Of a stretch of 64,000 bases of DNA, positions 1 to 13,900 are shown in pieces (the first letter of the stretch is position 1; each line of letters begins with the position of its first letter). Below the pieces are notes generated by a model. It saw nothing but the letters and a program-made list of their open reading frames with translations, was not told the DNA's origin and searched no databases. The stretch spans positions 25,252 through 89,251 of the forward strand of contig QAOA01007522.1 of NCBI GenBank assembly GCA_003255065.1, given 5' to 3'. This DNA is from Cercis canadensis (lineage: Eukaryota; Streptophyta; Magnoliopsida; Fabales; Fabaceae). The position numbers and the translations under genes were made by a program.

Positions 1-2270
1 CATTGAAACTTAATCTTAGCACATCAAAAATTTCCATATGAGGAGCTTTTTGTAGTCTTTTCAAAGCACTCTCCCACTCTTGTTTTGTCCGACCACAAAG
101 AAAGGAGCCCAAAACTTTAAGAGCCAACGGAATGCCTTCACAATAATTCACTGCCTCTTTCGACAACTCCTCATAGTCTTTGATTGGCAAGTCTTGTTTA
201 AAGGCTTTTATACTGAAGAGTTGAAGAGCATAATCGAAACTCATCTCCTTGACATGATAGATTTCATCGGCATTAGCAGTCCTAAGCATCTCCATGTTTC
301 TAGTCGTTATAATGATTCTACTTCCTGGCCCAAACCAATCACGCTTTCTAATTAAATCTTCAATTTGCGTCGACTTGGTAACATCATCAAGAACAAGAAG
401 AATCTTTTTCCGTTGAAGTAATTTTTTAACAAAAAGTGATCTGAAACTATGGACACCAATATCTTCTTCCCCTAGGAGTTCTTGAAGATATTTATCTCGT
501 ATGTTGTCTAGTCCAATTCTTGATATTTGCTCTTGAACACTTAAAACAAACGAGCACGATTCAAATTGAGCTTGAAGCTTGTGAAATATTGCATCGGCAA
601 TTGTTGTCTTACCTATTCCGCCCATGCCCCATATTCCCACAATTCTAACATCTTGTGATCCAATGTTTAAAAATGATTCAACTGCTGAAATATGATCATG
701 AATGCCAACCAGTCCTTCTAAATCATATGAGGAGTTACGCTTCAATTTCCTTAAAACATCTTTGACAATTTTCCCAATAAGTTTTGGTTCAGGCCTATTA
801 CATATGTAAAACGGGAAAGGGGTGAGGGTAAGAAAAAAGAATTAAGGAAAAAAAGAATTAAGGAAACATTTATAACAATATATTGTTTCATGGGTTTTGC
901 TAGAGTGTCTTGCAGTATAAATTATAATGCAGTGAACTATTTACAATAGGACAATTTTTTTTTTGGTCTATTTAAGTAACTGTTTTATTTAAAATAGAAT
1001 ATGTAATTTCTTGGTGTTTTGAAAAGTTACATTTCCTTTTGGAAAAACTTATACTTTTATAAAATAAAGTAATAATATAAGTTAGGCATTTAAAACAAAA
1101 GTTACATAAGTTTAGAATAAAAACAAAAAAGAAAACAGAAGTTAGAAACTCTTGCTATGCACATCAGTGTTTTATTTTGCAAGACGTAACATAGAGAAAC
1201 ATGGGCTTGAAAACTAAATCAATTGCTATTTCGTTATGGATTATAACAATAATTAAGACAACTTTTGATAAATATTAAGAAACGTGGAATAACAATGGTC
1301 ATGACCATCGGTTAACAAAGGGAAAATTTGAAAAATTAACTTTTAGTGTTATCAAATTGAAAATTTTTATTCAGTCTTCCACCTAAAATTCTTTTCTATT
1401 TGTGTCCTCTAACTATAATTCTCCCAATAATTTTTTTCAAAAGTTAACACCACTCTTGGTTGATATATTGTGTAAAGACAACTAGACATGTTGATTATAT
1501 ACCACATTGGGTAGGTAAGTAAAAGTAAAAAGACAACTCGAAAGAATGGAAGGGGGAAAAAGATAAGACCGAGACCATTGTGAATGAACCACAAAACTCA
1601 AATTTGGAAGTGTTTTTTAAGTGTTCCTAAAAAATTTAACTATAAAATTCTTCATATGATTCATGAATTGAACTAAAAGATTGAAATGATGTTACCTTAT
1701 TTTGGTTGAATCCAACCCAGAGAGATTGGTTGCTTGTGTCAGAGCAGCCTTCCACTTGTGCACTTTCTCCATATCGTTTTTAAATCTCTTCTTATGTTTA
1801 ACAAACGAATCAGCATAACTCCCAGTCTGTTTCCGTACATTTGATGGATCTACATTGTAGAAAATAGGTATGATGAGCCTTCCATATCTCTCTTTGCATT
1901 CAAGTATTTTTACAAGTTCATCCAAGCACCATGTTGAAGAAGCATAATCTTTAGAGAAAATTATCACAGAAATCTCTGACTCTTCTATTGTTTTCAGAAG
2001 TGTTGATGAGATTTCTTCTCCTCTATTGAGTCTATTATCTATAAAAGTTTTAATCTTTTTCCTGCATAGTGCATCATAAAGATGACTCGTAAAATTGTCT
2101 CGCGTATCTTCTCCTTTGAAACTGATGAACACTTCATAATTGGTGTGAGGAGGACAAGGATCATCTGCAACTTCATCAGCAGAAGAAGCAGCAATTGAGA
2201 TTGGAACAGTCACTCTCTTTGAACTAACAACAAAAACAAAATATGAGTTAGCACATATTGGATCGTTCAT
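1..2270 (-). CDS. TIR-NB-ARC-LRR resistance protein, 5' part (runs off left edge)
   Basis: Intracellular immune receptor of the TNL class. Exon 1 is 2270-1696 and encodes the TIR domain from about residue 44. It starts YEVFISFKGEDTR (most TNLs have SFRGEDTR) and keeps the SSTWCLDEL motif with the glutamate that is catalytic in TIR NADases. The donor G|GTAAC is at 1696/1695; the intron ends TAATAG|GCC, giving exon 2 from 794 leftwards, joined in phase through a split Arg codon. Exon 2 carries the P-loop GMGGIGKTTIAD, kinase-2 KKILLVLDDV, RNBS-B GSRIIITTR and GLPL CEGIPLALK. The MHD motif, LRRs and stop lie outside the window. I see no stop or frameshift in the visible part, and it aligns without indels with the second copy over at least 80-355. 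Probably a functional receptor, but the 3' half is unseen. Confidence 0.9.
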
Positions 2271-2331
2271 GATGAAAATTCATCAGTGAAATGAATTTAT
2301 TAATCAGTAACCCCAGATTTGGAGTTTAGAA

Positions 2332-2655
2332 TCAGATATATATACAGTGAGATAAATCAAGGGTCAGAAAATGCCTCAAAGGTGAAATTATATACCAAAT
2401 TTGTGGACACCAATGAAAGACTATGTAGCCCAAGAGTCCAAGCAAAAGGGTCAAAACCCCAGTAAGCACAGCCAAGTCTGAAGTCTGTCCCAAAAGCTTC
2501 AACAAGGGGGATGTGAATATGATGAGAGGTAACATTAACACACAGCAGATGGTCAAGAAAATCCAAGAACGTTTCAGGTAAACTTCCCACATTCTTGTCC
2601 CAAGAGCGTTTCTAAGGCAATAGCTTGCCATGTCCAACAGAATTAAGCAAGGCAA
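2332..2655 (-). pseudogene. MATE (DETOXIFICATION) transporter exon fragment, copy 1
   Basis: The minus-strand reading frame resembles the second/third membrane segments of plant MATE efflux carriers. It has a VYLKRSW stretch matching the family's VYxQRSW, then a hydrophobic segment, then PLLKLLGQ, and later PQIWYI and PLRHFL, which fit the following loop and helix. Only about 100 of the usual ~480 residues are present, with no start, no other exons and a terminal stop, so it is a remnant. It lies 62 bp upstream of the TNL start on the same strand, where the TNL leader or promoter should be. The same arrangement recurs at 15975-16286, so the fragment was already beside the TNL when the pair duplicated. 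Family call is from recognised motifs; function is presumed lost. Confidence 0.6.
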
Positions 2656-3115
2656 AAACCAAAAAGCAAAAAATTTTCAGAGAAACAATAATACTAGAAT
2701 TAATCAAAAAAAGAAATTTAAGAGATTTGAAAGATTGTACCAGTGGGGCAAATACGAAAGCAAGACAGATCCGAGCTCAGTGGTACGCAACAGTGCAACA
2801 ATGGAATGGTTTTAAAAGAAGGGATGAGGTCTCTGTTCAATGGTAGTAAAGAAAATGTTCACGCGGTTTTGACTTTAACTATGAAGTGAAGTTCACATCA
2901 AGTCATCAAGGCGTACGTAAAAGCTAATAAGGCTTAGATGAATTCAATTCCTGCCTTCTTTCCCCCTTTTAAGTGGAGCCCATAACAATGAATTGAATTC
3001 ATCTAATGTCTCTATGTAAACATTTACTGTTCTCTCAAATTTTATACAATCTATCATATTCAATCCCAAAATAATTGTTTCATGCATTAGGATGTGTCAG
3101 TATGGCGTGTGGAAC
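2656..3115. other. Intergenic, no gene seen
   Basis: The part up to about 2755 still matches the upstream flank of the second TNL/MATE unit (16287-16361); similarity stops near the N at 16362. Beyond that I see only AT-rich sequence without coding signal. Confidence 0.5.
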
Positions 3116-3307
3116 AAGTCTATCGTAGAAAAGAGTTGAGAAGAAAATTAAGGTAAGCGTGTTTTAGGTGGTGGATCTCTATCGTAGATTTCGTCAATGT
3201 TTTTAATGCAAAAGTCTATCATAGAAAAGAGTTGAGAAGAAAATTAAGGTAAGCGTATTTTAGGTGGTGGATCTCTATCGTAGATTTCGTCAATGTTTTT
3301 AATGCAA
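3116..3307. repeat. Two-copy 96-bp tandem duplication
   Basis: A 96-bp unit starting AAGTCTATC at 3116 repeats at 3212 with very few differences and ends ...GTTTTTAATGCAA in both copies. Noncoding; looks like a recent local duplication. No N lies near it, so it is not obviously an assembly join. Confidence 0.85.
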
Positions 3308-4228
3308 TTGATGTATTTAAAAAAAAAAAAAAAACTCTACGTGTTGCTCCTAATTAGGCATATATATAGTTTTGGTTATATAGTAATGCATGAAATCTTA
3401 GGTAAATGACTGCCTTGTTTGAGTTATAGTTAACACTAAATTTTAATGATAGAGTTTAATGAGTGGAGAAAGTGTTGTCCTACCATGTGAGATAGTGAGG
3501 ATTATGTGGGATCTGAGTTCTAAGCCATAGAGTAGAAATTGAAGTGAATTGAGTTAATATAAACCAATGTAAGAATTAGTATATAAAATAGTATTACTTC
3601 TTAAGAAAATCCAGATGATTCATTTTTAGATAATAGGGAGAGACAAAAAAGTGTCTAAAGAGGAACATTAGAGGAAAACACTTATCAGAGCAGAAACTTT
3701 GGTCCAAATTAGTACCTGCAGCTTCTCATCTATTACAATATTATTGTCCTTTAACTTTAATTCATTATGAAAACTTGAAAGGTAAAGGAAGTGGTAAGTT
3801 AGAAGAAGACAACACGGTTAGAACATAGAAGTTAGACAAATTGTATTACATTTTTCTGCTAATGACATGTGATTTTAGCGGCATATTCTTTAGTTATAGG
3901 AACTAGAAGTTTTGATATCATAAGTTTTATTTTCACTATGTACTCTCTTCTCATTTTCTCATCGCATTGCATTCTTATGTAACAAAAAAAAAAATTACAC
4001 CTTTTTACGAACAAATTAATTTTATTACAGAGATTATTAAATAATGTTTTGCACGAGCTAGGAGCATTTGAACACCAACTTTTAAACTTAGTTATCTTTG
4101 GGCCAACCAAGCTCAAGGCATGGTATGGAAGAGTTACGTTACTCTCATCATAATTCCTTACTATTTTATATCATATTTTCCAATCACCTTACTACTTTAA
4201 TTGGATTCACTCATAACTTTTTTTTTTT
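3308..4228. other. Intergenic AT-rich stretch
   Basis: Contains an A-run near 3320 and short chance ORFs only. No recognised gene, RNA or terminal-repeat element. Confidence 0.4.
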
Positions 4229-5134
4229 TTTTTGAAATAGATCAGAGCCTAATGTGGTATGAAATTGTAGTGTATAAATAATATTTCTCACTAAAACAAT
4301 CACGAAAGTGTGAGATATTTTGGCAATTAATATAGATGCAAATGTATATGAACACATGGCTTCAAAGTGTGCAAGCAGACTGGAATGTATATATCCCACA
4401 TAACTTGGTAAAGATTAGGGCTGGAAGCCATCTATTGGGTCTAACTAGACGTTTAAGCTTTTGAGTGGGATAGTTTGAGATAACCCAAGTCTCACTTCAG
4501 ATATGTGGGGATTTGATATAAACCGTAAAAATTGAATACTAAGGCAATTCAATCTAGCATTTTTTAATTCCTCCTTAGCTGCCTTAAACCAATCAGGCTT
4601 AGATTGGCCAGAAAAAATGAAATCAGGCTTAGGACGATATTCTACACCAGAAAACAACTTATTTTCGTAAGCCAACAAAAAAAAAAAAAAAAAAAATAGA
4701 TCAGAGCCTAATGTGGTATGGAATTGTAGTGTATAAATGATATTTCTCACTAAAACAATCACGAAAGTGTGAGATATTTTGGCAATTAATATAGATGCAA
4801 ACGTATATGAACACATGGCTTCAAAGTGTGCAAGCAGACTGGAATGTATATATCCCACATAACTTGGTAAAGATTAGGGCTGGAAGCCATCTATTGGGTC
4901 TAACTAGACGTTTAAGCTTTTGAGTGGGATAGTTTGAGATAACCCAAGTCTCACTTCAGATATGTGGGGATTTGATATAAACCGTAAAAATTGAATACTA
5001 AGGCAATTCAATCTAGCATTTTTAATTCCTCCTTAGCTGCCTTAAACCAATCAGGCTTAGATTGGCCAGAAAAAATGAAATCAGGCTTAGGACGATATTC
5101 TACACCAGAAAACAACTTATTTTCGTAAGCCAAC
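4229..5134. repeat. Direct duplication (~450-bp unit, two copies) ending at an N
   Basis: A unit running from ATAGATCAGAGCC to TTTTCGTAAGCCAAC occurs at about 4229-4676 and again at about 4696-5134, nearly identical. The copies are joined by an A-run, and the second ends at a single N (5135) followed by another A-run. On the minus strand each unit keeps the same short reading frame (it includes ENKLFSGVEYRPKPDF), which I do not recognise. A true tandem duplication and an assembly overlap left unmerged at the homopolymer are both possible; the N favours the second for at least one junction. Confidence 0.75.
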
Positions 5135-5281
5135 NAAAAAAAAAAAAAAAAAAAAAAAACAACGTATTTCCAAATCTCTCGAAGTGTCAATTACGGAATT
5201 GATGAAGTAGATTCTGTAGAACAGCTATGCCAACCATCTGTTGTTTTTCTTTTTGTCTCTCAGTTTTCAAATCTGTTCGTT

Positions 5282-6330
5282 TGTGTATGTTTATGGATTG
5301 GATGCTTCTTCAGACCAACTGCACTAAAATAAGCAATTGATCATCTGACCAAGCAAGTTCTTTGCTGGATTTCCCTTTTGTCTTAGCTGGATGCCATTTT
5401 GTGTTTCTTTCCTACCATTATCTGCATAGATATATGTATTTGTTTATGGTTATAATTTCTACTTTTCTCGATTATAATTTTGTTTTGGAGGAATATGCTT
5501 TTGTTTTAGCAAATGTTAAATATTATGAATTTATTGTTATGCTCAACCCAATTAACTCTTTGAATGTGAATTATTATATTGGTTTGTTCTAACTCTTTTA
5601 AAATCTGATTTAAATAGCTACTTTTTCAGTGTGGGCTAAATTTTTGGAAAATAATCTATGAGCCAAAAATGGGGAAGAAATTATTTTTCATTTCTAATTC
5701 ATTATGTTTAAATTTCATACTAATTGTCCTTGTGTATATAAATGTTAACAAAATTGAAAAAAGCAGGTTCATCTCATAGAGCAACTTGGAAGAGAAACAA
5801 CACCATTTCTCTTCGTCGCTACTGTTAATTTAAACATGTTGTATGTTGTGCTTCGTATGCTGAATAATGTGGTAGTTGATGTTTTCATATTACAATTTTG
5901 GGTTTTTAAATGCATTAATTAGTTGAACTCGTGACAAGAAAATTCTTGAACTAAGGTTCTTCAGAAATATTAATCATCAAAAAAGTGGGTCTATTTTTTC
6001 TGATTATATCAAGGTTTATGTCCTCCTTTCTTGTTCTGTATCATCTATGTTTTTTTTTCTTCCCTCTAATTTATGGTGTCTTTGTTTTTCTTTTACTCTT
6101 TACTTCTTTGTTCATAATTATTTCATAAATCTTATCAAATGTGCTTAGAGTTGATAATTCTAAGAAATATCTTTGTATTAGTTTGGCTGGACTTGTGATC
6201 ACATGAGTAAATTCTGTAACTTGAAGACTTACTCTAGTCTCTTTTAGAAGTTTATCATAGTGCTCCTCGCAGGTTCACATGCCCTTCTTAATTCATACTT
6301 GGTACCCTAATTATTTCATAGCGTTATAAT
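5282..6330 (+). pseudogene. Remnant of a ribosomal protein L15 gene copy
   Basis: Intron and 3' flank sequence here matches the L15 pseudogene at 8862-10540. For example, the stretch from TGTGTATGTTTA through ATATATGTATTTGTTTATG recurs there. The coding exons are deleted except the last: 5765-5828 encodes an L15 C-terminal tail ending RATWKRNNTISLRRYC then TAA, which is closer to the normal L15 ending than the other copy. Internal deletion joined the first intron region to the last exon. It cannot encode a protein. Downstream similarity continues to about 6330. Confidence 0.75.
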
Positions 6331-7206
6331 TGGGGTTGACGGCAAGATTTAGTTAAATCTCTTCAAAGTTATTTTAAATTAAATTACATAAAATAATTCA
6401 CTGTATTTTATTTTAATTTTGGTACCATTAATTGTAAGTCTCTTGTAATGCAACTCATTTAATTAATGGGTAAGTTTTTTTTTTTTTTTTTNATCAGTTT
6501 CAATTTATCCTATAATTTTGTATTCAAATCAAATTTAAGATTTCTAAAATAGAGAGATACATATTTTATTAAATATATGAATAAAAAACGTTTAGCCCAT
6601 CCCCTGGTCTTTGGTTATCCACCAAGGTCACAGAAGCCACAGTCATGGGCTCATGATCATCCTTTCCATCTCAAGACATGCTGTTAATGACGGATTTGAC
6701 CTTAGAGAGAGGAGGGGCTCGAGGAGAGGTGGAGGCCTCGACAGTCAATCGGTGCCAGCTCCGTCATCCTTGTCCTCCGATTCGAAGTCGACCAATAAAT
6801 CCATAGAAGTTTGTTGATGGTATAGGTAAGGTATGAAAATATAACATACATGGAGTTTATAGCTTTGCAGCTTTATTTTCATTTTTAATTATAAATGGAG
6901 TTAGATTTTCCTCTAACTTCTTTATTTGGTGGTCCCAAATGCCACTCTTCTCAATAATAGGTCACCACCACAAGTATGTAATTTATTTTCGATATTTTTT
7001 TTCTTAATTTTAATTCTTATTGTTGGGAGTCTTCAAAAGAATTATATTATATAATCATACATTTGAGTAATCCCTCTGTTGAAGGCACTGACTGGTAAGA
7101 AATAAAGTTGTTTAGATTTTCTAAATAATTTATGGCAACCCACTTTGAACTGTTACGAAAAGTGAGCATTCTATGATCACATAATAAAATAGTTAAAAGC
7201 TAAGCT
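6331..7206. other. Intergenic; contains a GC-richer orphan segment at 6611-6820
   Basis: Mostly AT-rich, with a T-run ending at an N (6492). The segment 6611-6820 stands out by higher GC and an open frame of 68 codons with RRGSRRGGGLDSQSVPAPSS-type composition. I do not recognise it; it could be an exon relic of a lost gene. No splice or start context was strong enough to call a CDS. Confidence 0.3.
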
Positions 7207-7665
7207 TGAAAGTCTGAAACTATTATGCTCCACATGATCATCACTCGGGAATCTTCCTTTCATGGAATGCTTAACTTTTCTCTTATTTTTAATAAAATTA
7301 TTGTTGAAAGATTATCATTTTCCATGCGCCTGCTTGGCAAAAGGAAAAGATAAATATTGAAGGGAAAGAAAACGATATTTGAAATTGCACTTGATTGTGG
7401 TAGACATATTTAATTTTTTTAGTCACAAATGAACTNTGAAAGTCTGAAACTATTATGCCCCACATGATCATCACTCGGGAATCTTCCTTTCATGGAATGC
7501 TTAACTTTTCTCTTATTTTTAATAAAATTATTGTGGAAAGATTATCATTTTCCATGCGCCTGCTTGGCAAAAGGAAAAGATAAATATTGAAGGGAAAGAA
7601 AATGATATTTGAAATTGCACTTGATTGTGGTAGACATATTTAATTTTTTTAGTCACAAATGAATT
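7207..7665. repeat. Near-identical 229-bp duplication on both sides of an N
   Basis: 7207-7435 and 7437-7665 are the same sequence, both beginning TGAAAGTCTGAAACTATTATG and differing at about four bases, with a single N (7436) exactly between them. This is what results when two overlapping contig ends are abutted instead of merged. The few differences look like allelic variation. Confidence 0.9.
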
Positions 7666-10021
<2,356 letters not shown>

Positions 10022-10935
10022 TTTTTACATGTTGTATGTCTTGTTTCGTATGCTGAATATTATCTAGATAATATGGTAGATGATTTTTTGAGAATGCAAT
10101 TTTGGGTTTTTAAATGCTCTAGTTGAACTTTTGACAAAAAAATTCTTGAATTAAGGTTCTTCAGAAATATTAATCCTGAAAAAGTGGGTTTTTTTTTTTT
10201 TTTTTTTTTTNTTCTGTTTATATCAAGATTTATTGCATCCTTTGTTGTTCTGTATCATCTGTGCTTATTCTCTCTCTAATTTATGGTGTCTTTGTTTTTC
10301 TTTTACTCTTTACTTCTTTGTTCTTAATTATTTCATAAATTTGCTTAAAGTTGGTAATTCTAATTAAGAAATATCATTTGTATTAGTTTGGCTGAACTTT
10401 TCTTCACATGAATAAATTCTGCAACTTGAAGACTTCTTCTAATCTCTTGCATAAGTTCGTCATGGTACTCCCTACAAGTCTGAATGGTCTTATTAATTCA
10501 TACTTAGTACTGTAATTATTTCATGGTGTTACAATTACGGTTGATAGAAGAGACTTAATTAGATCAAATTAAAAGTTTTAATTAAAAAATATTATAAGAA
10601 CTTGATTTCCAATAAAGTTCTTATATTTTTTTTCATTCATGTCCTTTATGAGACAAAGGATTACATAACCTTATAGATCACTAGATTAGAACCCCTAAAT
10701 AGTACCATTATATATTCGATTGCTCTCACAATGTACAATACTGCAACTACGAAAAGTAAAATAGAAGATTTCCAGAGCTGCAATTTGATTATTTTTTACA
10801 GCAATTTACAGAGCAGTTTCATTTTGAGCAGTTACATCTTCAATAGAATATGGGCAAGCTGATCAAAACTTAGCCAGAAGATAAGTTTCTCCAACTTGAG
10901 TTACAAAATGCAAAGGAGATCCTACGGTACCTTCA
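10022..10935. other. 3' flanks of the L15 pseudogene and of the second TNL
   Basis: Up to about 10540 this is L15 3' flank shared with 5829-6330, interrupted by a T-run ending at an N (10211). From about 10600 to 10935 lies the probable 3' UTR of the minus-strand TNL. No other gene seen. Confidence 0.5.
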
Positions 10936-13900
10936 TCAGACATACAGATCCAGATGTATGCATATAAAGGGCTCAAAAAAACTGCTAGCATGATCATATG
11001 CGAATTCCTTACGCCATCCATTGCCTAGGAAAGAAATAAAGAGTCCATGATCTAGATTCAGTTGTCCAGCAAGAGTGAAACTTATTACAGAGACATTTTC
11101 CGGGATCTCTGAATCCAATGAGAATGTAAACTCCACTGCACATTGACGCCTTGTGTAATTATATAACAAGAGTGAGTTCAAACTTGAAGGACTATGAATG
11201 GTGGCAGGCAGGGTTAGAATGTCACTTCTTTGTAGTGACACTTGTGTTAAACATGACCAACGGATCATATTGTTGGGGATTTTTGATAATCTATAATTGC
11301 AAATGGAAATATTATGTTCTGTTAAGTTGTCATCTACACCAATCAAATCCTCCCATGATGACACTACTTCTTTGATTCCTGTTCCTTTCATGCAAGGGGA
11401 ACATAAACTTTCTGTTATCTTCACCAACTCGGGACATGTACTCAGCATTACAGAAGGCTTGAGAGCGTCATCTGATGATACTGACAAGTAACTAATATTT
11501 TTAAGAATTTTGCTGAGAGTCCCAAGTGATGATGGCTTATCTAACAAACGAAGTAGTTTAAGATTCGGAAGAACTGATTTCAGGGTTCCATGCACAAGTG
11601 TCAGCACTGCACTGTCAGTATCCATGGATTCAGATATACCTGTCACTGTGGGTGGGACTGATACAAAATTGAACCTGAAAGAATAGGTATTGCCGCTGTC
11701 AGATTTAAATATCCTCATGCTCACTTTGCTGAATAATAAGGGATCCGAAATGAAAAATTCATTGACAGCAAGTAGTCTCCAACTTCTCCGGTGAACATTA
11801 TTGCCACCAAGATTTATAGTCTTGAGTGCGTCACAACTTTCTACAACTAAACTGTGGAGGTAGGGTAGGGAACCTGAAGAGTAGACTTGAGACAAACTTG
11901 TACAATCAAAAAAATTTATATGTCCAATGTTTGGTACCGTCGACAGATCCGGGATTCCAATAAAGTGCTTAGAGCCATGAAGATCAATAGTTTTCAAATT
12001 TGGAAGATGCTGTTACAGAGAAGAAAGAGTTAATTAATTAATTAGGCAAATAATGTGAAGTCTTTTTTTTTTTTTTTTTTGTTAATGAGAAGTAAAAAGC
12101 AAATAAAAGGACAAGGAAAAACAGAGAAGAAAATTAAATAAATAACCTGATCTTCGTCCCAAAGTTGTTCCACAAGACTATAAGGCATCTTGAGCTCAAC
12201 AATATTCTTTGCACAAATACTCAATGACACAGATTTATGAGGGTATCCAACCCACTGGACAAACCTTAACTCTTTTGGAAGATTTCCAAGACCATCAGGA
12301 AGAAACAATTTGGAACTACTATCAGGATTATAAAATTTGAGTATTTTTAGATTATCCATATCCTCAAAAGCATCAGACTTCAAGTTAATTTCTTTGATTT
12401 TTGACAAGTCGAGGGATATACCATAAATTTCTTCAGTCCCCTACCAATTAAACAAAAAGAAAATACAAATTAAATAAATATGATTTGAAAGAAAAAATGC
12501 AAGATAAAAATATCATGCCTTTGCTACAAGATTAAATTAGCAAAAATATAAATCCCTTTATTTTGCTATAGGAAGGTTAAATTTGTCTCAAAAGTATTTT
12601 TCATTTCTACTTCAATCAGTTGAAATTTCATATAATTGTCCTTGTATATATAAATGTTAACAAAATTGAAAATAACGTTTTTAGCATATTACCTCCCTCT
12701 AAATTCAAATCCCTAACTTTTATCAAATAAATATAATATAGTATCAATTTCAAACTTAATTCTCAATTTTTCATATTTTACTTCAAAGTTAGTAAATTAA
12801 GCATGATTTTGTGCTCAACTTAAAGTAATATTCACAAGTTCAATAAGAATTAAATGACCTTCAAATTATATAAAGTGAATTCTAATAATTTAAATAATTT
12901 TTCTCTTAAATTAAATTCATACAAATTACATGTCAAAAACAAAATCAAACTGAAAGACAACTCAAGAAGAAAAATAAAACTTAGCCAGAGGCAGAAACCC
13001 TACTTTATAAAGTTACCTAGAAACAAATGTTGTATTTTAAGCAGGGAAATCTTTCATGTGATTGATAATTTAACAATATAAAGAAAATAGAAATGAAAAA
13101 TAAATCTATTCTTACCACGTTCTTCTTTAAAACATGATATATATCCTCATCTTTCCATAGTCTACGACCTTTTCCAGATTTATAGACATTTGGTTGACAA
13201 ACAATTTCTCGGCCAATTGCCTTTACCAAATCATGCATCACCACTAGATCATCCCGAATAGAAATGAGGGACCTGTCGATAAGAACACTTATTCCAATAT
13301 CTGCAAAGAAACCACAGCTAACTAGTAATTCTTTTACAACACTTTCATATTCTCCATCATAGAAGAGTGCTATGTCAAGAAATATTTCTCTCTCATCATC
13401 ATCAAGTCCATCGAAACTTAATCTTAGCACATCAAAAATTTCCATATGAGGAGCTTTTTGTAGTCTTTTCAAAGCACTCTCCCACTCTTGTTTTGTCCGA
13501 CCGCAAAGAAAGGGGCCCAAAACTTTAAGAGCCAACGGAATGCCTTCACAATAATTCACTGCCTCTTTCGACAACTCCGCATAGTCTTTGATTGGCAGGT
13601 CTTGTTTAAAGGCTTTTATACTGAAGAGTTGAAGGGCATCATTGAAACTCATCTCCTTAACATGATAAATTTCATCGGCATTAGCAGTCCTAAGCACCTC
13701 CATGTCTCTAGTTGTTATAATGATTCTACTTCCTGGCCCAAACCAATCACACTTTCTGATTAAATCCTCAATTTGCGTCGACTTGGTGACATCATCAAGA
13801 ACTAGAAGAATCTTTTTCTGTTGAAGTAATTTTTTAACAAAAAGCGATCTGAAACTATGCACACCAATATCTTCTTCCTCGAGAAGTTCTTGAAGATATT

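Noticed and set aside
80..355. Plus-strand ORF of 91 codons, repeated at 13488-13763
   Set aside because: It is antisense to the NB-ARC exons of the two TNL genes; its conservation simply follows the real coding strand.
4445..5190. Minus-strand ORFs of 60-137 codons in the duplicated unit
   Set aside because: Parts are translated homopolymer and LTR-like sequence, and no family was recognised; kept only as part of the repeat entry.
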